This document shows, one piece after another, positions 35,485 to 45,098 of a stretch of 64,000 nucleotides of DNA. Both the position numbers and the translations under genes were made by a program. Position 1 is the first letter of the stretch. Each line of letters begins with the position of its first letter. The DNA is from Phytomonospora endophytica (GTDB lineage Bacteria > Actinomycetota > Actinomycetes > Mycobacteriales > Micromonosporaceae), in assembly GCF_014202425.1 (NCBI RefSeq), contig NZ_JACHGT010000007.1, forward strand, positions 1 through 64,000, written 5' to 3'. Under the pieces are notes generated by a model, which made no database searches, was not told where the DNA came from, and worked only from the letters and a program-made list of their open reading frames with translations.

Positions 35485-35850
35485 TCACGCCTTGGGCGTG
35501 ACGAACTCCGGCTGGTCGAGGACGCGCAGCCAGCTGCCGTCGGCCTGGCGCCGGGCGACCTGGGCGCGCGCGCCCGAGCCGTCCTTCGGCGGGGTCGAGG
35601 TCAGTGCGAGGTCGCCGCTGATGAGGGTCGGCAGCGGGGTCTCCGGCTCGAACTTCGGCGCGTTGGCCAGGACCGAGGCCCACAGTTCACGGATGGCGGT
35701 GCGGCCGACCGTCTGCTGCCCGGGAGGGAAGGCGATGACGGCGTCCTCCTCATAGAGCTCGGCGACGCCGGCGGCGTCCCCGGCGTTCGAGCGCTCCACG
35801 AACAGACGGGTGATGTCCTCGGGTCGCATGGCCTTCTCGTAGTCGCTCAC
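35485..35850 (-). CDS. NTF2-like (SnoaL/DUF4440) protein
   Basis: A 121-residue cytosolic protein with one NTF2-like domain (ITRLFVERSNAGDAAGVAELY, then AIRELWASVLANAP). Small proteins of this kind are ketosteroid-isomerase-like binders or enzymes; no catalytic Asp/His set can be assigned. GTG 35850 has GAAGGAGA six bases upstream. It is divergent from a LysR-family gene, with a LysR-type T-N11-A dyad in the shared 99-base gap, so it is probably the target of that regulator. Confidence 0.82.
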   Translation of the reverse strand: MSDYEKAMRPEDITRLFVERSNAGDAAGVAELYEEDAVIAFPPGQQTVGRTAIRELWASVLANAPKFEPETPLPTLISGDLALTSTPPKDGSGARAQVARRQADGSWLRVLDQPEFVTPKA

Positions 35851-35872
35851 GACTGTCTCCTTCTCAAGATCG

Positions 35873-35887
35873 CTGGTTCCCTACCAG
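35873..35887. promoter_or_regulatory. LysR-type operator
   Basis: CTGGT-N5-ACCAG is an exact inverted repeat with the T-N11-A spacing (T35874, A35886) of LysR-family binding sites. It lies 23 bases before the NTF2-like start and 63 before the LysR start, between the two divergent genes. Confidence 0.5.
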
Positions 35888-35949
35888 TCTGCGACGATCG
35901 GCTCCGGAAGTCCAACAGATGGTTATCATGGCTACTAGAATCAGCGCTT

Positions 35950-36828
35950 ATGGAACTGAGGCAGCTGGAGTACTTCGTCGCGGTCGCCGAGGAAGCCGGT
36001 TTCACGCGCGCGGCCGCTCGCGTCCACATCAGCCAGTCCGGGGTGAGCGCCCAGATCAGGCAGCTCGAACGGGAGCTCGGCGCCGAACTCATCGACCGCT
36101 CCGGGCGCACGGCCCGGCTCACCTCGGCGGGCGCGGCGGCACTCGAACACGCCCGCGCGGCCCTGTCGGCGGCCGAGTCGGTCCGGCAGGCCGTCGGCGA
36201 GGTGGCCGATCTGATCCGGGGCCGCCTGTCGATCGGGATGATCACCGCGTGCACGGTGACGCCGTTCTTCGACGGGCTGTCGGCCTTCCACGACGCCCAC
36301 CCGGGTGTCGAGATCGTGCTCAGCGAGGACACCTCCGACCGTCTCGCCGAGCAGGTGCGCACCGGGCTGCTCGACCTGGCGCTCATCGGCGCCGCCGCCG
36401 CGCCGCCGGAGGACCTGTCGTCCTTCACCATCGTCAGCGAGCGCCTCGTCGCCGCCGTCCGGCCGGACCATCCCCTCGCCAAGTCGGAGCGGCCGAGCCT
36501 CGGCGAGGTCTGCACGAGCCCGATCGTGTCCCTGCCGGCGGGCACCGGGATCCGCACGGTCTTCGACCGCGCCTGCGCCGCACAGGGCCTGCGTCCCGAC
36601 ATCGCCCTCCAGGCCAGTGCCCCCGACACCGTCGCCGACCTGGCCGCGCGCGGCCTGGGCACGGCGATCCTGAGCGAGTCGAGTGTCCGCGCCGGCGACT
36701 CCCTCGCCGTGCGGATCATCGACGACGTCGACATCCCCGGCGTGCTGGCACTGGTGTGGCCGAAGGCGCCCGGCGGTCCCGCGCTGCGCACGCTCGTCGA
36801 CCATGTGCGACGAGCCTTCGGAGGGTGA
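35950..36828 (+). CDS. LysR-family transcriptional regulator
   Basis: A 292-residue regulator: N-terminal winged helix (MELRQLEYFVAVAEEAGFT, ARVHISQSGVSAQIRQLE) and a periplasmic-binding-like effector domain (about 90-290; GRLSIGMITAC, LARGLGTAILSES-type segments). ATG 35950 has TAGAAT eight bases upstream and no Shine-Dalgarno, so a leaderless or near-leaderless mRNA is likely. The divergent NTF2-like gene is its probable target. The co-inducer is unknown. Confidence 0.92.
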   Translation: MELRQLEYFVAVAEEAGFTRAAARVHISQSGVSAQIRQLERELGAELIDRSGRTARLTSAGAAALEHARAALSAAESVRQAVGEVADLIRGRLSIGMITACTVTPFFDGLSAFHDAHPGVEIVLSEDTSDRLAEQVRTGLLDLALIGAAAAPPEDLSSFTIVSERLVAAVRPDHPLAKSERPSLGEVCTSPIVSLPAGTGIRTVFDRACAAQGLRPDIALQASAPDTVADLAARGLGTAILSESSVRAGDSLAVRIIDDVDIPGVLALVWPKAPGGPALRTLVDHVRRAFGG

Positions 36829-36981
36829 CGGTCCGCGTGGAACCGAACCGCGAGATTCCCGAGACCTCGCCGAGACCATCGCGCACCCGTGAGCAGGGAC
36901 GACGACCGCCGGGTTAGCCTCTCAGCGACCGTCAAGGGATCATCGTCGATCGCCCCCGCCCGCGGTAACTCCGGGAGAATC

Positions 36982-38424
36982 ATGCCCTCGTCCCCGTCAC
37001 CGACCACGAAGAACCCGCCACCGGCCCAGACCGGCGCCTTCGACCGTTATTTCGAGATCAGCGCGCGCGGCTCGAACATCGGCCGAGAGCTTCGCGGTGG
37101 ACTGGCCACGTTCTTCACGATGGCCTACATCCTCGTCCTCAACCCGATCATCCTCGGCGGTGCGACCGACAAGTACGGCGCGCACCTGTCGACCGTCCAG
37201 CTGGTCACGTCGACGGCGCTCATCGCCGCGATCATGACCATCCTGATGGGCATCGTCGGCCGCCTGCCGGTCGCGCTGGCCGCGGGCTTGGGCATCAACG
37301 CCCTCGTCGCCTACCAGATCGCGCCCCGCATGGCCTGGGCCGACGCGATGGGCCTGGTCGTCATCACCGGCATCGTGCTGTGCGTGCTGGTCGCCGGCGG
37401 CGTCCGCAAGGCCGTCATGGACGCGATCCCCATGCAGCTCAAGCAGGCGATCGCGGTCGGCATCGGCCTGTTCCTCGCCTTCATCGGCTTCGTCGACGCG
37501 GGCTTCGTCACCCGCATCGGCGACGCCGCCAACACCACCGTCCCCGTGCAGCTCGGCGCCTCCGGCCAGCTGTCGGGCTGGCCGATCCTGGTGTTCTGCC
37601 TCGGCGTGCTGCTGACCTTCGCGCTGATGGTCCGCAAGGTCAAGGGCGCGATCCTGATCAGCATCATCGGCATGACCGCGGTCGCCATCGTCATCGAGGC
37701 GATCGCGCCCGGGCAGAAGTGGGGTCTGACGACCCCGGCCTTCCCCGACAGCGCCGTCGCCGCGCCCGACTTCGGGCTCCTCGGCGACTTCAGCGTCACC
37801 GGCGCCTTCGGCGAGGTCACCGCGCTGACCGTGGTCCTGCTGGTCTTCACACTCCTGCTGTCGGACTTCTTCGACACGATGGGCACCGTCGTCGCCGTCT
37901 CCGGCGAGGCCGGGCTGCTCGACGAGAAGGGCCAGGTCCCGCGGATCGGGCGCGTCCTGATGGTCGACGCGGTCGCCTCGGCGGCCGGTGGCGCGAGCTC
38001 GTCGTCCTCGGCGACGTCCTACATCGAGTCCGCCGCGGGCGTCGGTGAGGGCGCCCGCACCGGCCTGGCGAGCGTGGTGACCGGCGCGCTGTTCGCCGTG
38101 GCGCTGTTCTTCACGCCGGTGCTCACCATCGTCCCGATGCAGGCGGCCGCCCCGGCCCTCGTCGTCGTCGGTTTCCTGCTGCTGACGCAGGTCCGGCTCA
38201 TCGACTGGTCCGACATCACGATCGCGATCCCGGCGTTCCTCACGATCGCCGTGATGCCCTTCACGTACTCGATCACCAACGGCATCGGCGCGGGCTTCGT
38301 CTCCTACGTCGTGCTGAGCCTGGTCGCGGGCAAGGCCAGGCGGGTCCACTGGCTGCTGTGGGTCGTCTCGGCCCTGTTCACGGTGTACTTCTTCGCCGAG
38401 CCCATCGAGCGGCTCGTCTTCTAG
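36982..38424 (+). CDS. NCS2/AzgA-type purine permease
   Basis: A 480-residue membrane transporter of the AzgA-like nucleobase/cation symporter-2 group (guanine, hypoxanthine, adenine). About 12-14 spans; characteristic AzgA segments are AFFTMAYILVLNP-like TFFTMAYILVLNP (about 44-56), AGLGINALVAY, SDFFDTMGTVVAVSGEAGL and SSSSATSYIESAAGVGEGARTG. ATG 36982 follows GGGAGAA. It is monocistronic with a terminator after it. Uptake of purine bases for salvage is the likely role; base preference cannot be read from sequence. Confidence 0.92.
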   Translation: MPSSPSPTTKNPPPAQTGAFDRYFEISARGSNIGRELRGGLATFFTMAYILVLNPIILGGATDKYGAHLSTVQLVTSTALIAAIMTILMGIVGRLPVALAAGLGINALVAYQIAPRMAWADAMGLVVITGIVLCVLVAGGVRKAVMDAIPMQLKQAIAVGIGLFLAFIGFVDAGFVTRIGDAANTTVPVQLGASGQLSGWPILVFCLGVLLTFALMVRKVKGAILISIIGMTAVAIVIEAIAPGQKWGLTTPAFPDSAVAAPDFGLLGDFSVTGAFGEVTALTVVLLVFTLLLSDFFDTMGTVVAVSGEAGLLDEKGQVPRIGRVLMVDAVASAAGGASSSSSATSYIESAAGVGEGARTGLASVVTGALFAVALFFTPVLTIVPMQAAAPALVVVGFLLLTQVRLIDWSDITIAIPAFLTIAVMPFTYSITNGIGAGFVSYVVLSLVAGKARRVHWLLWVVSALFTVYFFAEPIERLVF

Positions 38425-38438
38425 GACGCGGAAGGTCC

Positions 38439-38470
38439 GGCCGGCCCGTCGCGCACGCGGCGGGCCGGCC
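38439..38470 (+). terminator. Terminator of purine permease gene
   Basis: A perfect 10-pair stem (GGCCGGCCCG/CGGGCCGGCC) with a 12-base loop, 14 bases after the stop, followed by GTCTT. Confidence 0.75.
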
Positions 38471-38484
38471 GTCTTCGCGCGAAC

Positions 38485-38515
38485 TTGACCTAGAGTCCCC
38501 TCTAGCTCCTAGAGT
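38485..38515 (+). promoter_or_regulatory. MerR-type promoter of aldo/keto reductase gene
   Basis: TTGACC (38485-38490), exactly 19 bases, and TAGAGT (38510-38515). The spacer contains the inverted repeat CTAGAG-TCCC-CTCTAG, then CTC and a further CTAGAG. Long spacing plus a spacer dyad is the signature of promoters untwisted by MerR-family activators. The only MerR gene in the window (21235) has a different palindrome, so the regulator lies elsewhere. Confidence 0.7.
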
Positions 38516-38577
38516 CGGGTCCGATCCGGCCGGGCGAAACGCCCGCGACCGGCGCTGACCAGCACGAAGGAGCAAGC

Positions 38578-39627
38578 ATGCGTTACCGCGTCCTCGGCGG
38601 AACCGGCATCGAAGTGAGCGTCCACTGCCTCGGCACGATGATGTTCGGCGCGGTCGGCAACCCCGACCACGACGACAGCGTGGGGATCATCCACTCGGCG
38701 CTCGACCGGGGCGTCAACTTCGTCGACACCGCCGACATGTACTCCTCGGGCGAGTCCGAGGAGATCGTCGGCAAGGCCCTCAAGGGCCGCCGCGACGACA
38801 TCGTCCTCGCCACCAAGGTCCACTTCCCCGATCGGGAGGGACCCAACCGCGGCGGCAACTCGCGGCGGTGGATCGTCGCGCAGGTGGAGCGGAGCCTGCG
38901 GCGGCTGCAGACCGACTGGATCGACCTCTACCAGATCCACCGGCCCGACCACACCACCGACGTCGAGGAGACCCTCGCGGTCCTCACCGACCTCCAGCGG
39001 CAGGGCAAGATCCGCGCCTTCGGGTCCTCGACCTTCCCCGCCGAGGAGATCGCCGAGTCACACCACGTCGCCGAGAGGCGCGCGCTCGGGCGCTTCCGCA
39101 GCGAGCAGCCGCCGTACTCGATCCTCGCGCGCGGCATCGAGACCTCGGTCCTGCCGACCGCCCGCCGCTACGGCATGGGCGTGCTCGTGTGGAGCCCCCT
39201 GGCATCGGGTTTCCTGTCCGGGAAGATCCGCAAGGGACAAGACGTCGACCTGTCGAAAGGCCGGGCCGCGCTGACCCCGGGCCGCTTCGACCCGTCACTG
39301 CCGCAGAACGCCGCGAAGTTCGAGGCCGTCGAGCGCCTCGCCGCCCTCGCCGCGGATCTGGGCCGCAGCCTGCCCGAACTCGCGGTCGCCTTCACCGTCG
39401 CCCACCCCGCGGTGACCTCGGCGATCATCGGGCCGCGCACGATGGAGCAGCTCGACGGGCTCCTCGCCGGCGCCGACCTCGTACTCGACGACGAGGCCCT
39501 CGACCGGATCGACGCGATCGTCCCGCCCGGAACGAACGTCTACCACCCGGACGGGGCGTGGAAGCCGCCGTCCCTGACCGACGTCGCGCAGCGGCGTCGT
39601 CCGCTCGGCGAGCGGGCGGCCGCCTAG
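38578..39627 (+). CDS. Aldo/keto reductase
   Basis: A 349-residue NADPH-dependent (beta/alpha)8 oxidoreductase of the AKR family (potassium-channel beta-subunit/YhdN-like group). The catalytic tetrad is visible: D and Y in VDTADMYSSGESEE, K in VLATKVHFPD, H in YQIHRPDH. It reduces aldehydes or ketones. ATG 38578 has GAAGGAG seven bases upstream. The MerR-type promoter suggests induction by a chemical stress or toxic carbonyl. It is followed after 42 bases by the UvrA2 gene, which has its own leaderless start signal. Confidence 0.93.
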   Translation: MRYRVLGGTGIEVSVHCLGTMMFGAVGNPDHDDSVGIIHSALDRGVNFVDTADMYSSGESEEIVGKALKGRRDDIVLATKVHFPDREGPNRGGNSRRWIVAQVERSLRRLQTDWIDLYQIHRPDHTTDVEETLAVLTDLQRQGKIRAFGSSTFPAEEIAESHHVAERRALGRFRSEQPPYSILARGIETSVLPTARRYGMGVLVWSPLASGFLSGKIRKGQDVDLSKGRAALTPGRFDPSLPQNAAKFEAVERLAALAADLGRSLPELAVAFTVAHPAVTSAIIGPRTMEQLDGLLAGADLVLDDEALDRIDAIVPPGTNVYHPDGAWKPPSLTDVAQRRRPLGERAAA

Positions 39628-39669
39628 GTTTCCCGTACCGGCCTCCCCCACCGGCGTTACGGTCATCCC

Positions 39670-42138
39670 ATGATCGACGCGGCGCCGGGCGGGCACGATC
39701 CCTTCATCCGCGTGCGCGACGCGCGCGAGCACAACCTGCGGCACGTCGACGTCGACGTCCCGCGCGACCGGATCGTGGTCTTCACGGGCGTGTCGGGGTC
39801 GGGGAAGTCCTCGCTGGCGTTCGGCACGATCTACGCCGAGGCGCAGCGCCGGTACCTGGAGTCGGTGAGCCCCTACGCACGGCGGCTGATCGAGCAGGTG
39901 GGGGCACCGAAGGTCGGTGACGTCACGGGCCTGCCGCCCGCGGTCGCGTTGCAGCAACCGCGCGGCGGCGGGTCGGTGCGATCGTCGGTGGGGACGGTGA
40001 CACACCTGTCGAACGTGCTGCGGATGCTCTACTCGCGTGCCGGGGCGTACCCGCCGGGCGCCGAACGTCTCGACTCCGACTCCTTCTCGCCGAACACCCA
40101 GGTCGGCGCCTGTCCGCACTGCCACGGGATCGGAACGATCCACGACGTGGACACCGAGCGCATGGTGCCCGACCCGGACCTGAGCATCCGCGCGGGCGCG
40201 ATCGCGGCCTGGCCGGGGGCGTGGCAGGGCAAGAACTACCGCGACATCCTCGCCGAGCTGGGCGTCGACGTCGACCTGCCGTGGCGGGAACTGCCCGCCG
40301 ACCGTCGTGAGTGGATCCTGCTCACCGAGGACCAGCCGGTCGTGACCGTCCACCCCGTCCGTGACGCCGACCGGATCACGCGCCCCTACCAGGGCACGTA
40401 CAGCAGCGCCCGTCGCTACGTCCTGCACACCTATGCCACGACCCGCAGCCCGGCACTGCGGGCGCGGGCCGCGCGTTTCCTCACCTCGCGCCCGTGCCCG
40501 GTGTGCGGTGGGAAAAGGCTGCGGCCGGAGTCGCTCGCCGTGACCTTCGGCGGGCACGACATCTCCTTCCCGGCGGCCCTCCCGCTGAGCGAGCTGGCCG
40601 AGTTCCTCAGGAAGGAAACCCCGGACACCGAAGGCGCCGAAGGGGAGGCCGCGCGGGCACTGGTCGCCAACCTGGCCGAACGGATCACGACGATGACCGA
40701 GCTCGGGCTGGGATACCTGAGCATGTCGCGGTCGACCTCGACGCTCTCGCCCGGGGAGCTTCAGCGGCTGCGGCTGGCCACGCAGCTGCGGTCGGGGCTC
40801 TTCGGGGTGGTGTACGTCCTCGACGAACCCTCGGCGGGACTGCATCCCTCCGACACCGAGGCGCTCCTCACGGCACTGGGGAGGCTGCGCCGGGCGGGCA
40901 ACTCGCTGCTCGTGGTCGAGCACAACCTCGACGTGATGCGCCGTGCCGACTGGATCGTCGACGTCGGTCCCGGCGCCGGTGAACGCGGCGGCCTGGTCCT
41001 GTACAGCGGTGAGGTCCCGGGACTGGCGGCGGCCGGGGAGTCGGCCACGAGGCGGTACCTGTTCGCGGGTGAGCGGCGGGCGCGACCCGAGCCGCGCGAG
41101 CCTTCGGGGTGGCTGGAGCTGTCGGGGATCACCCGGCACAATCTGCGCGACCTCACCGCCCGTTTCCCGCTCGGGACCCTGACGGCGGTGACGGGAGTGT
41201 CGGGTTCGGGAAAGTCCACACTGGTCAGTCAGGTGCTGACCGGTGTGGTGGCCGCGAAACTAGGCGGCGAGCCGCCCGCCGACGGCGAGGACAACGCCGA
41301 GGGCGTACCGGTCGAGGACGACCCGGCGGCCGGGGTGACCGCGACCGGTCTCGACGCGGTCGATCGCCTGGTACGCGTCGACCAGCGGCCGATCGGGCGG
41401 AGCTCCCGCTCGAACCTGGCCACCTATACGGGTCTGTTCGACACCGTGCGGAAGATGTTCGCCGCCACCGGCGAGGCACGGGAGCGCGGATACGACGCCG
41501 GGCGCTTCTCCTTCAACGTCGCCGGCGGGCGCTGCGAGAACTGCCAGGGCGAAGGCGAGATCCACATCGAGATGCTGTTCCTGCCCGGCGCGGCCGCGCC
41601 CTGCCCGGTCTGCCGGGGCAGGCGCTACAACCCCGAAACGCTTGAGGTGAAGGTGCGCGGGGCGTCGATCGCCGACGTGCTGGACATGACCGTGGAGCGG
41701 GCGCGCGAGGTCTTCGCCGACGTGCCGGGCGCCGCCCGCGCACTGACCGTCCTCGACGAGGTGGGGCTGGGCTACCTGCGGCTCGGCCAGCCCGCCACGA
41801 CGCTGTCGGGCGGTGAGGCGCAGCGCGTCAAGCTCGCCGCCGAGTTGCAGCGGAAGCGGCGGGGACGCACCCTCTACGTCCTCGACGAGCCCACCACCGG
41901 CCTGCATCCGTCCGATGTGGACCTGTTGATGGCGCAGCTCCGCGGCCTGGTCGAGGCCGGGAACACGGTGATCGTCGTCGAACACGACATGCCGGTGGTG
42001 GCCGCCGCCGACTGGGTCATCGACCTCGGACCCGGCGGCGGGGACGCCGGCGGCCGCATCGTCGCCGAAGGAACGCCGGCCGACGTCGCCGCGGCCCCGG
42101 GCGGCGTCACCGGGCGCTTCCTCGCCGCCTGGGTGTGA
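39670..42138 (+). CDS. UvrA2-class excinuclease-like ABC ATPase
   Basis: An 822-residue double ABC ATPase of the UvrA2 (DrrC-like) class, shorter than housekeeping UvrA (about 950) because the UvrB-binding region is reduced. Two Walker A motifs ([26 protein letters not shown]), two signature regions ([24 protein letters not shown]), and zinc-finger cysteine pairs (CPHCHG, CPVCGG, CENCQG, CPVCRG) are present. UvrA2 proteins are linked to tolerance of DNA-damaging drugs and often found in antibiotic producers. ATG 39670 has TACGGT six bases upstream: leaderless. Confidence 0.92.
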   Translation: MIDAAPGGHDPFIRVRDAREHNLRHVDVDVPRDRIVVFTGVSGSGKSSLAFGTIYAEAQRRYLESVSPYARRLIEQVGAPKVGDVTGLPPAVALQQPRGGGSVRSSVGTVTHLSNVLRMLYSRAGAYPPGAERLDSDSFSPNTQVGACPHCHGIGTIHDVDTERMVPDPDLSIRAGAIAAWPGAWQGKNYRDILAELGVDVDLPWRELPADRREWILLTEDQPVVTVHPVRDADRITRPYQGTYSSARRYVLHTYATTRSPALRARAARFLTSRPCPVCGGKRLRPESLAVTFGGHDISFPAALPLSELAEFLRKETPDTEGAEGEAARALVANLAERITTMTELGLGYLSMSRSTSTLSPGELQRLRLATQLRSGLFGVVYVLDEPSAGLHPSDTEALLTALGRLRRAGNSLLVVEHNLDVMRRADWIVDVGPGAGERGGLVLYSGEVPGLAAAGESATRRYLFAGERRARPEPREPSGWLELSGITRHNLRDLTARFPLGTLTAVTGVSGSGKSTLVSQVLTGVVAAKLGGEPPADGEDNAEGVPVEDDPAAGVTATGLDAVDRLVRVDQRPIGRSSRSNLATYTGLFDTVRKMFAATGEARERGYDAGRFSFNVAGGRCENCQGEGEIHIEMLFLPGAAAPCPVCRGRRYNPETLEVKVRGASIADVLDMTVERAREVFADVPGAARALTVLDEVGLGYLRLGQPATTLSGGEAQRVKLAAELQRKRRGRTLYVLDEPTTGLHPSDVDLLMAQLRGLVEAGNTVIVVEHDMPVVAAADWVIDLGPGGGDAGGRIVAEGTPADVAAAPGGVTGRFLAAWV

Positions 42139-42206
42139 ATCCACGCGGGGAAAATCCAAGATCGGTGTATTTTCAAGGACACGTCGCCGGTGCCCGGGGA
42201 GTGCGC

Positions 42207-44948
42207 ATGAACATTGACGCCCGCCTCATCGAACGCGCCGCCGTGCTCGGGGAGCTCCGCGAGCGCCTGTCCTCGGTCGGCCGGGTCGTCCTGTGGGGCG
42301 CCGCCGGGACCGGCCGGACCACCCTGCTGAACACCGTCGTCGACGAGTCGGACGCGGTCGCGCTGCGCGCCCATCTGTCCGAGGCCTACGCCGGTCAGGC
42401 CTACGCCGCCGTGACCGACCTGCTCTCCGCGGTCCCCGGCGAGATCCTCGACGGGCTCGGCGAACCCCGGCGCGCGGCCCTCTCGGCCCTGTTACGCCAG
42501 TCGGGCCGCGATCCCGCGCCCGACCGCATCGCCGTCCGTCTCGCCGTCCTCGACGCGTTCGGCGCACTGTCGGCCGGGCGGCGGGTGCTCGTGGCCGTCG
42601 ACGACGCCCAGCACCTCGACGAGGGCAGCGCCGACGTACTGCGCTTCGTCTGCCGCAACCTGCGGCCCGGCCGTCTCGCGGTCCTGTTCGCCACCACCGA
42701 CCCGGCGCTCGTCGCCGAGGTGTGCGGAAGCCCGTGCCAGGAGCTCATGGTCCCCGGGTGGAGCGTCGCCGAGATCGCCGAGCTCCTCGCCGGGGTGGGC
42801 CTGCCGACGCGGCTGGCCGGGCGCATCCACGCCGCCGCCGGAGGCAACCCCGCCCTCGCCCTGCGCATCGCCGGTGCCCTCGGTACCCGTCCACCGCGCG
42901 CGCCCCTGCCCGCGCCGCCCGAGATCGGTGCCGCCGCGCGCCGCTCGACCCGCCGCGGCCTGGCCGCCCTCCCCCGGCGAGCGCGGGAGACCCTCCTGCT
43001 CGCCGCGCTCGCCGAAAGGCCGACGGTGCGGCTCCTGCGGGCCTGCGGGCGTCGACAGATCCACGAGGACCTCACCGCCGCCGCGGCCGCGGGCCTGCTC
43101 TCCCTCGACGGGGACGGCGGGATCCGCTTCAGCGCCGGGCTGGTCGCCGACACGCTCCGCGTCGACGCCGCCGAGACGGCCGTGGCCTCGGCGCACCGGG
43201 CGCTGGCCGCCGCCGTCTCCGACCAGGTCGCCGCCGCTCACCACCGCGCGCTGTCCACCGACGCGGTCTCCGAGCCCATCGCCGAACGCCTCGACGAGGC
43301 CGCCGAGACCGCGCAGCGGCGCGGTGACCGCCGCAGGGCCGCCGCGCTGTCGATGCTCGCCGCCGAACGGACCCCGCCCGCGCACACCGCCGCCGCCGTC
43401 CGCCGCTACCGGGCCGCCGCCCGGCAGGCGGCGCTCGCCGGGGACACCGAACTGACCCAGCGCGCGGCCGACGCCGTCCTCGACCGCGCCACCGACCCGG
43501 CCGACCGGGTCCGGGCGCGACTGTCGATCATGGAGGTCGCCGGGCAGGCCTTCGACGTGCTCGACGAGGTCTTCGCCGACGCCGAGACGCACGCCGCCGG
43601 GCGGCCCGAACTGCTCGGCGAGGTACGGCTCTGGCTGGCCTGGCGCGCCCACCTTCGCGACGGGGACACCCGCGCGGCCGCCCGCCTCGCCAGGGAAGCC
43701 GTCGATCTTGCCGAGCAGGCCGGTGACCGCGCCGGCCGCGGTTTCCTGGTCGAGGCGCTGGCCACCGTCGCCCGCTTCCAGTTCCTCTGCGGCGAACCCG
43801 GTTCGGACGAACTGCTCGCCCGCGCCGAGGAGTTGTCCACCCCGGACGAACCGGCCAGCCCGCACGGCGCGCCGGGTTTCGTGCGCGCCCGCCTCGCGCT
43901 GTTCGACGACCGGCTCACCGAGGCCCGCGACGACCTGCTGCGCCTGCTGCCGGTGGCCCAGCGGCTCGGTGAGATGAAGGCCCTGGTCGAGGTGTGGCGC
44001 AGCCTCGCCGAGGTCGAACTGCGCGCCGGGCGCTGCGGCCTGGCCCGCGACTACGCCCGCCGTGCCATCGCGCACGTCTCCGACAGCGAGGGCTCGCCCG
44101 GTTCGGCCCTATACGCCGCGTCCCTGGTCGAAGCCTCCTGCGGCGACCTCGACATGGCCGAGTCCTACGCGCGGCAGGGACTGCGCTCGTCCCGCGAAGA
44201 CCACGACATCTGGTTCACCGCCAACAGTCTCTACGCGCTCGGCCGCGTACAGCTCGCCGTCGGCGAGGTCACCGCAGCCGTCGACTCACTGCGCAAGGTG
44301 CAGACGCTGCACACCGCCTTCGAGGTGTCCGACCCGTCGGTCCTGCACTGGCACGCCGAACTCGTCGAGGCCCTCGCGATCGCCGGGGAGCTGAGCGCCG
44401 CCGCCGAGATCTGCGACAAGTCCCGGGCGGCGGCCGTCGAGTACGACCGGCGACCGGTCCTGGCCGAACTCGACCGCGCCGAGGCGGCGGTCCTGGTCGG
44501 CAACGGAGACCTCGACGCCGCCGCCGGGCTCCTGCACTCGGCGCGCGAGGTCTTCGCCGCACGCGGCCTGCCCCTCGAAGAGGGCCGGGCGCTGCTGTCG
44601 CTGGCTCACGTGGAACGGCGGCGCCGCAGGCGTTCGGCGGCTCGCGCCACCCTCATCGAGGCCGAGGAGATCTTCACCCGCTGCGAGGCCGCGGTGTGGC
44701 TGGAGTCCACCGCGCGCGAACGCGCCCGCCTCGAACCGGCCTCCGCCCCGGGCCCGGCCGACGCGCGGCTCACCCCCGCCGAGGCCCGCGTCGCCGAGCT
44801 CGTCGCGGCGGGCGCGTCGAACAGTGAAGTCGCCGCGCGGCTGTTCGTCAGCGTCAAGACCGTCGAGGCGACACTCACGCGCGTCTACCGCAAGCTGGGC
44901 GTTCGCTCCCGCGGGCAACTCGCCGCGACCGGCCGCCCGAGGGAGTGA
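42207..44948 (+). CDS. Large ATP-binding LuxR (LAL-type) regulator
   Basis: A 913-residue regulator: N-terminal AAA/NACHT-like NTPase (about 20-250), a TPR-like helical middle and a C-terminal LuxR helix-turn-helix (LTPAEARVAELVAAGASNSEVA). The P-loop reads GAAGTGRTT with R37 in place of the invariant lysine; Walker B (VLVAVDDAQHLD) is normal. The change may weaken ATP hydrolysis. ATG 42207 follows CGGGGAG at six bases. LAL proteins activate secondary metabolism or sugar catabolism genes; the secreted subtilase gene 150 bases downstream is a possible target. Confidence 0.9.
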   Translation: MNIDARLIERAAVLGELRERLSSVGRVVLWGAAGTGRTTLLNTVVDESDAVALRAHLSEAYAGQAYAAVTDLLSAVPGEILDGLGEPRRAALSALLRQSGRDPAPDRIAVRLAVLDAFGALSAGRRVLVAVDDAQHLDEGSADVLRFVCRNLRPGRLAVLFATTDPALVAEVCGSPCQELMVPGWSVAEIAELLAGVGLPTRLAGRIHAAAGGNPALALRIAGALGTRPPRAPLPAPPEIGAAARRSTRRGLAALPRRARETLLLAALAERPTVRLLRACGRRQIHEDLTAAAAAGLLSLDGDGGIRFSAGLVADTLRVDAAETAVASAHRALAAAVSDQVAAAHHRALSTDAVSEPIAERLDEAAETAQRRGDRRRAAALSMLAAERTPPAHTAAAVRRYRAAARQAALAGDTELTQRAADAVLDRATDPADRVRARLSIMEVAGQAFDVLDEVFADAETHAAGRPELLGEVRLWLAWRAHLRDGDTRAAARLAREAVDLAEQAGDRAGRGFLVEALATVARFQFLCGEPGSDELLARAEELSTPDEPASPHGAPGFVRARLALFDDRLTEARDDLLRLLPVAQRLGEMKALVEVWRSLAEVELRAGRCGLARDYARRAIAHVSDSEGSPGSALYAASLVEASCGDLDMAESYARQGLRSSREDHDIWFTANSLYALGRVQLAVGEVTAAVDSLRKVQTLHTAFEVSDPSVLHWHAELVEALAIAGELSAAAEICDKSRAAAVEYDRRPVLAELDRAEAAVLVGNGDLDAAAGLLHSAREVFAARGLPLEEGRALLSLAHVERRRRRRSAARATLIEAEEIFTRCEAAVWLESTARERARLEPASAPGPADARLTPAEARVAELVAAGASNSEVAARLFVSVKTVEATLTRVYRKLGVRSRGQLAATGRPRE

Positions 44949-45098
44949 CCCCACCCCTCCCCTACCCCTCGCGCAGGGCTTTCCCCGATAGCGCCGTACC
45001 CGCCACGGCCCTAGCGTCGGCTCAACCGACGGTGCCCGGTGGAGGCGCCGCACTCCCCGGACGCGGCCTCCCCCGCCGTGTCCCGAAAGGACCGACCC

